Positions 23,558 through 26,680 of a stretch of DNA of 26,680 nucleotides are shown piece by piece. A model generated the notes under the pieces. It saw only the letters and a list, made by a program, of their open reading frames with translations, ran no database searches and was not told the origin of the DNA. The DNA comes from an uncultured Eubacteriales bacterium (GTDB lineage Bacteria > Bacillota > Clostridia > Christensenellales > UBA1242), in assembly GCA_902796635.1 (NCBI GenBank), contig CADBPU010000005.1, forward strand, positions 1 through 26,680, written 5' to 3'. A program made the translations under genes and the position numbers. Position 1 is the first letter of the stretch, and each line of letters starts with the position of its first letter.

Positions 23558-24277
23558 ATGAATATTTTTAAGATTAAAGAAAAACTAAAAAAATTATTTT
23601 GTGGAGATATATTTTTAGACAACGAAGAACTAATTTTATTTTTATGTGGAAACGAAGCCCTGCCTAATCCCCTTGATAGTGAAACTGAACTTGAATATAT
23701 CGAAAAGGCCGAACAAGGAGACGAAAGCGCAAAGAGCAAATTGATTGAGCATAATTTGAGACTTGTTGTTTATATTAGTAAAAAATTCAGCAACACAAAT
23801 GTGGAACTTGAAGACTTAATTAGTGTTGGCTCCATTGGATTAATCAAGGCAATAAACAGTTTCAAACTTGAAAAAAACATAAAACTTGCAACTTATGCAA
23901 GCCGCTGTATCGAAAACGAAATTTTGATGCATTTGAGAAAAACCAGCAGATTAAAAGCCGAAGTGAGTCTTGATGAACCGTTGACTGTTGATGGAGATGG
24001 AAACGAGCTTGTGCTTGGTGATATTTTGAGTGTTGAAAGTGATAGTGTTACAAAAAATATAGAAAAGACAACAGAAAAGCAACTTTTATGGCAATGCCTT
24101 GAAAAACTAAACTCAAAAGAAAAAGAAATCATGATGCTACGTTTTGGACTTGGAAATCACAAAGAAAAAACTCAAAAAGAAGTGGCTGATGAACTTGGAA
24201 TAAGCCAAAGTTATATAAGCAGAATTGAAAAAAAGATTGTTTCAAAACTAAAAAAAGAACTATTAAAAACATATTGA
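23558..24277 (+). CDS. sigE: Sporulation sigma factor SigE (pro-SigE)
   Basis: A 239-residue early mother-cell sigma factor of the SigE/SigK group, same length as in Bacillus. The first ~25-30 residues (MNIFKIKEKLKKLFCGD...) form the amphipathic pro-sequence removed by SpoIIGA; GNEALPNPL marks the mature N-terminus (Bacillus GSEALPPPL). Region 2 includes NLRLVVYISKKF and EDLISVGSIGLIKAI; region 2.4 KLATYASRCIENEI; region 4.2 KEVADELGISQSYISRIEKK. The ATG has AGGAG 6-7 nt upstream and begins 1 nt after spoIIGA, so the two are co-translated. A terminator follows. Confidence 0.97.
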   Translation: MNIFKIKEKLKKLFCGDIFLDNEELILFLCGNEALPNPLDSETELEYIEKAEQGDESAKSKLIEHNLRLVVYISKKFSNTNVELEDLISVGSIGLIKAINSFKLEKNIKLATYASRCIENEILMHLRKTSRLKAEVSLDEPLTVDGDGNELVLGDILSVESDSVTKNIEKTTEKQLLWQCLEKLNSKEKEIMMLRFGLGNHKEKTQKEVADELGISQSYISRIEKKIVSKLKKELLKTY

Positions 24278-24296
24278 TAATAATTCAAAAATATTC

Positions 24297-24330
24297 GTCA
24301 AATTAGTTAATAATTTGACTTTTATTTTTT
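24297..24330 (+). terminator. Rho-independent terminator after sigE
   Basis: A 9-bp perfect stem (24297-24305 with 24311-24319, GTCAAATTA/TAATTTGAC, 5-nt loop) followed by a T-rich tract. It separates spoIIGA-sigE from degV. Its 3' arm contains the TTGAC of the degV -35. Confidence 0.8.
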
Positions 24331-24343
24331 ATTGTAATAAAAT
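24315..24343 (+). promoter_or_regulatory. SigA-type promoter of degV
   Basis: TTGACT (24315-24320), a 17-nt spacer and TAAAAT (24338-24343), 15 nt before the ATG with GAGG between. It indicates vegetative expression independent of the sigE transcript. Confidence 0.7.
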
Positions 24344-24358
24344 ATTTTTGAGGTACTT

Positions 24359-25249
24359 ATGAGAGATTTTGAAATATCAACAGATAGTAATTGCGATTTA
24401 TATGCAAATGAAATAAAAGAATTGGAAATTTATGTTGGTCATTTGAACTACACTTTTTCAAAGGGAAATGAACTAACAGAACATTTAGATAATTTTACAG
24501 AATATAGCGAATATGTAGATTTTTACAACAAAATAAGAAGTGGTTATGTTGCAAAAACTTCAATACTCAGTTTACAAGCACACATTGACCTATTCACAGA
24601 AATGGCAAAAGCAGGAATAAAAAAAGTTTTGCATATTGCACAAAGTGATGGATTGAGCCCAACGATTGACAATGCAAACAAAGCAATAGAAATGGTAAAA
24701 GAAGAATACCCTGACATTGACTATGTTGCTATTGAAAGTAAAACAACCACAATAGGAGAAGGTTTGCTTGTCAAAATCGCTTGTGATATGAGAGACAAGG
24801 GCAAAGATAGACAAGAAGTAATTGATTTTATACAAAACAACAAATGCAAAATTCAACATATTGTTATGGTTGATGACCTTACATGCTTAAAACGTGGTGG
24901 AAGAATAAGTGGACCAAAAGCCATGATTGCCACAATGCTTAACATAAAACCAATCATTGAATTTGGAATGAATGGCAAACTTGATGTTTACAGAAAAGAA
25001 ATGGGTGTCAAAAAAGCACTCAAAAGCATGGTTGAAGAATTTAAGTCTCACACACTAAACAAACAATATCCACTTTGCTATATCGTTCACTGTGATAATT
25101 CACAAAGAGCAGAAGAATTGCAACAAATGGTTTTTGCAGAAACAGGTATAAAACCAGAATTGAGAATTATGGGACCAATCATTGGCGCACATGTTGGCCC
25201 GGGTGGAATTGCTCTTGGATTTTTGAGCAATGAAGATAGACCATTTTAA
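24359..25249 (+). CDS. DegV family fatty-acid-binding protein (FakB-like)
   Basis: A 296-residue cytosolic DegV-fold protein. The start DFEISTDSNCDLY matches the DegV opening (ixTDSxxDL); KTSILS (about 62-67) follows, then the HIAQSDGLSPTIDNA loop and LKRGGRISG near residue 180; GAHVGPGGIALGF near the C-terminus is the family's lipid-site signature. DegV proteins bind a fatty acid and some (FakB) present it to FakA for phosphorylation to acyl-phosphate, the donor for PlsX/PlsY. Whether this one works with FakA is inferred; no fakA is in the window. The ATG has GAGG 6 nt upstream. It stands between sigE and sigG, which are usually adjacent, with its own promoter and terminator. Confidence 0.93.
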   Translation: MRDFEISTDSNCDLYANEIKELEIYVGHLNYTFSKGNELTEHLDNFTEYSEYVDFYNKIRSGYVAKTSILSLQAHIDLFTEMAKAGIKKVLHIAQSDGLSPTIDNANKAIEMVKEEYPDIDYVAIESKTTTIGEGLLVKIACDMRDKGKDRQEVIDFIQNNKCKIQHIVMVDDLTCLKRGGRISGPKAMIATMLNIKPIIEFGMNGKLDVYRKEMGVKKALKSMVEEFKSHTLNKQYPLCYIVHCDNSQRAEELQQMVFAETGIKPELRIMGPIIGAHVGPGGIALGFLSNEDRPF

Positions 25250-25255
25250 TAAATT

Positions 25256-25281
25256 ACCATGGTTTACCCATGGTTTTTTTA
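25256..25281 (+). terminator. Rho-independent terminator after degV
   Basis: A 7-bp stem (25256-25262 with 25268-25274, ACCATGG/CCATGGT, 5-nt loop) followed by seven T. Confidence 0.85.
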
Positions 25282-25342
25282 TGCAAAAAACATTTACATA
25301 AAAAAATGATTTTTATAATTTTTTATATAAGAATATGAGAAA

Positions 25343-25360
25343 ATGACAAAAAAATGTTAT
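25343..25360. repeat. Imperfect inverted repeat ATGACA-N6-TGTTAT
   Basis: One mismatch in 6-bp arms, within the 203-nt gap upstream of sigG. The same half-site occurs upstream of spoIIID and in the feoA/ylmC gap. The surrounding sequence is almost pure A/T, so chance is possible. Confidence 0.25.
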
Positions 25361-25406
25361 TTTTTAATGTTTTTTTGCTAATTTTTTACATTTTTTTTAT
25401 ATTTTT

Positions 25407-25435
25407 GAATATTTCTTTTTAAGTAGGCAACCATA
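25407..25435 (+). promoter_or_regulatory. Candidate SigF/SigG-type promoter of sigG
   Basis: GAATA (25407-25411; consensus GYATA) and GGCAACCATA (25426-25435; SigF -10 GGNNANAMTR with one mismatch) are 14 nt apart, the same spacing as at spoIIQ. GG in this extremely A/T-rich gap stands out. sigG is a SigF target in Bacillus and Clostridium. Confidence 0.55.
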
Positions 25436-25452
25436 AAAGCATAGGAGTTTTT

Positions 25453-26226
25453 ATGGCAAATAAAGTAAAAATTTGTGGGGTTGATACTTCAAATTTACCA
25501 AAACTATCAAACAAAGAAATGGAAGAATTAATGCAAAAATTGAAAGCCGGAAACAAAGAAGCAAAAAAACAATTTATTTTTGCAAACTTGCGTCTTGTGT
25601 TGAGTGTAGTGCAAAGATTCAATCCAAAAAACCAAAATCCAGATGACCTTTTTCAAGTGGGCTGTGTTGGACTTATCAAAGCAATAAATAATTTTGACAC
25701 TTCTCTTAATGTAAAGTTTTCTACTTACGCTGTGCCTATGATTATTGGCGAAATCAAGAGATTTATGCGCGATAGCACAAGTATGAGAGTATCAAGAAGC
25801 ATAAGAGATACTGCATATCAAATACTCAAATGCAGAGAACGATATGCAAAGGAACACAAAACTGAACCATCACTGGAACAGATTTCAACAGACCTTGGAA
25901 TAAGTGTGAAGGAAGTATCTTTTGCACTTGATGCTTTAAGTGAACCTGTGAGTATGTATGACCCCGTGTATAAAGATGGTAGTGAAACAGTAAGAGTTAT
26001 GGACCAAATTGGCGACAGCAAAAACAATCAAGATGAATGGATTGAAAATTTTGCGCTTAAAGATGCACTAAAAAAATTGTCAGCAAAAGAAAAACAAATT
26101 GTGCTTATGAGATATTATTTAGGCAAAACACAAATTGAAGTCAGCAACGAAGTTGGCATCAGTCAGGCACAAGTCAGCCGACTTGAAAAAGAAGCAATAA
26201 AAAGTATGCGAAAAGATATAATTTAA
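25453..26226 (+). CDS. sigG: Late forespore sigma factor SigG
   Basis: A 257-residue sigma factor of the forespore, switched on after engulfment. Strongly conserved hallmarks: N-terminal KVKICGVDTSNLPKL (Bacillus KVEICGVDTSKLPVL), NLRLVLSVVQRF, DDLFQVGCVGLIKAI, KFSTYAVPMIIGEIKRFMRD, and region 4.2 IEVSNEVGISQAQVSRLEKEAIK. Length matches the family (about 257-260). The ATG has AGGAG 5-6 nt upstream. In most sporeformers sigG follows sigE directly; here degV intervenes. The promoter-like elements upstream suggest SigF and self-activation. A bidirectional terminator follows. Confidence 0.97.
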   Translation: MANKVKICGVDTSNLPKLSNKEMEELMQKLKAGNKEAKKQFIFANLRLVLSVVQRFNPKNQNPDDLFQVGCVGLIKAINNFDTSLNVKFSTYAVPMIIGEIKRFMRDSTSMRVSRSIRDTAYQILKCRERYAKEHKTEPSLEQISTDLGISVKEVSFALDALSEPVSMYDPVYKDGSETVRVMDQIGDSKNNQDEWIENFALKDALKKLSAKEKQIVLMRYYLGKTQIEVSNEVGISQAQVSRLEKEAIKSMRKDII

Positions 26227-26236
26227 TAAAAATAAT

Positions 26237-26266
26237 AAAAAATCAAGGTAAAAACCTTGATTTTTT
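26237..26266. terminator. Bidirectional terminator between sigG and the helicase loader gene
   Basis: A stem of at least 9 bp (26241-26249 with 26254-26262, AATCAAGGT/ACCTTGATT) extended by A/T pairs, with T runs on both strands. The two flanking genes converge on it. Confidence 0.88.
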
Positions 26267-26295
26267 ATGTTTTTTTGCTTATTTTTTATTGATTT

Positions 26296-26680
26296 TTATT
26301 TTTTTAGTCTATTATTCTTTCCCTTAAACTCTAAAATAAGAGAAGAACGTTTGTTGAATATTCTAGAAAAAATTCTTTCTTCGTACTTTGAAAGTACTTG
26401 TTCAGGACTTAAATTACTCGTTATTATTGTTGACTTTTGTTTTGTTATTCTTTCATTCAAAAGAAGTAATAAGTATTCTTTTGTAACATTCTTTCTTATA
26501 GGTTCTGTGCCAAGGTCATCAATAATCAAACAATCAGTGTCAATCAAACTTTTTAGATGCTCTTTTTGTTCCAAACTTGAAAGGTGGTCTTCTAAAAACA
26601 TATTGTTCATATCAAAAGCGCTCAAAAACAAAGTTGTGTATCCTCTTGAAACAAGTTCTTTTGCAAGGCATCTTGTGAGA
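26296..26680 (-). CDS. DnaC/DnaI-type helicase loader ATPase (5' end beyond window)
   Basis: The C-terminal ~127 residues of an AAA+ ATPase; the start and Walker A lie beyond the window edge. The visible part opens with LTRCLAKELVSRGYTTLFLS, continuing across the edge of the in-frame codons, then Walker B CLIIDDLGTEP, sensor 1 IITSNLSPEQ and an arginine-finger region ERIFSRIFNK. This pattern is typical of DnaC/DnaI loaders that place the replicative helicase on DNA; IstB transposase helpers share the domain, but the motif details and the lack of an IstA neighbour favour a loader. The end of the gene faces sigG across a shared terminator. Confidence 0.85.
   Translation of the reverse strand, partial: LTRCLAKELVSRGYTTLFLSAFDMNNMFLEDHLSSLEQKEHLKSLIDTDCLIIDDLGTEPIRKNVTKEYLLLLLNERITKQKSTIITSNLSPEQVLSKYEERIFSRIFNKRSSLILEFKGKNNRLKK

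Noticed and set aside
25250..25452. Possible small RNA in the 203-nt gap before sigG
   Set aside because: Apart from the degV terminator, an imperfect repeat and the sigG promoter, the stretch is nearly pure A/T with no stable structure or second terminator.
26296..26680. IstB transposase helper (IS21 family)
   Set aside because: No IstA neighbour or terminal repeats are visible, and the Walker B/sensor and RGYTTLFLSA pattern fits DnaC/DnaI loaders; the missing N-terminus leaves a small doubt.
1..26680. CRISPR array, tRNA genes, IS ends, prophage or defence island
   Set aside because: No regularly spaced repeats, cloverleaf sequences, transposase or phage genes were seen; all genes belong to core housekeeping or sporulation families or their degenerate relatives.

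Overview
The window is AT-rich, densely packed DNA from an endospore-forming, low-GC member of the Bacillota, most likely an uncultured class Clostridia lineage. This rests on the content and gene order: spoIIQ near spoIIID, the glmU-position/pth/mfd/prsA run, a pheS T-box, and a spoIIGA-sigE-sigG cluster preceded by a YlmC/YmxH gene. I see no tRNA, rRNA, CRISPR, insertion sequence, prophage or defence system. The species is not identifiable by eye.

Layout. From 1 to about 22.1 kb everything reads on the minus strand; from 22.17 to 26.23 kb genes read on the plus strand; the last gene is again minus and is cut by the window edge. In minus-strand transcription order: feoA-feoB (iron uptake); der-plsY (ribosome assembly GTPase, phospholipid acyltransferase); pheS-pheT behind a T-box whose specifier reads UUC (Phe); a BaiN/HI0933-type flavoprotein with tadA; a degenerate GlmU-like protein with pth, mfd and a PrsA/SurA-type foldase lipoprotein; a flippase-like membrane protein; a degenerate Fe-ADH/dehydroquinate-synthase-fold protein; a small exported protein; spoIIQ; acpP; and the 5' end of spoIIID. 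The plus-strand block is ylmC-like, spoIIGA, sigE, degV, sigG. A DnaC/DnaI-type helicase loader fragment ends the window.

How it fits together. The sporulation genes cover both compartments: SpoIIGA processes pro-SigE in the mother cell, SpoIIID acts under SigE, SigG works in the forespore, and SpoIIQ is the forespore half of the engulfment channel. Promoter-like sequences fit this: SigF-type elements precede spoIIQ and sigG with the same 14-bp spacing, and a SigE-type element precedes spoIIID. Two sporulation pairs that are usually adjacent are each split by a lipid-metabolism gene (acpP; the fatty-acid-binding degV family) that carries its own vegetative promoter and terminator.

Most notable observations: (1) several genes without Shine-Dalgarno sequences (der, the GlmU-like gene, spoIIGA, a 158-aa exported protein) have a promoter -10 element only 6-9 nt before the start codon, suggesting leaderless mRNAs; (2) two probable pseudoenzymes keep a recognisable fold but have lost signature residues; (3) FeoB has NMAN in place of the G4 NxxD motif and an altered gate motif; (4) PlsY and the flippase-like protein carry long Lys/Glu-rich cytosolic tails. 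I found no convincing wholly new multigene system.
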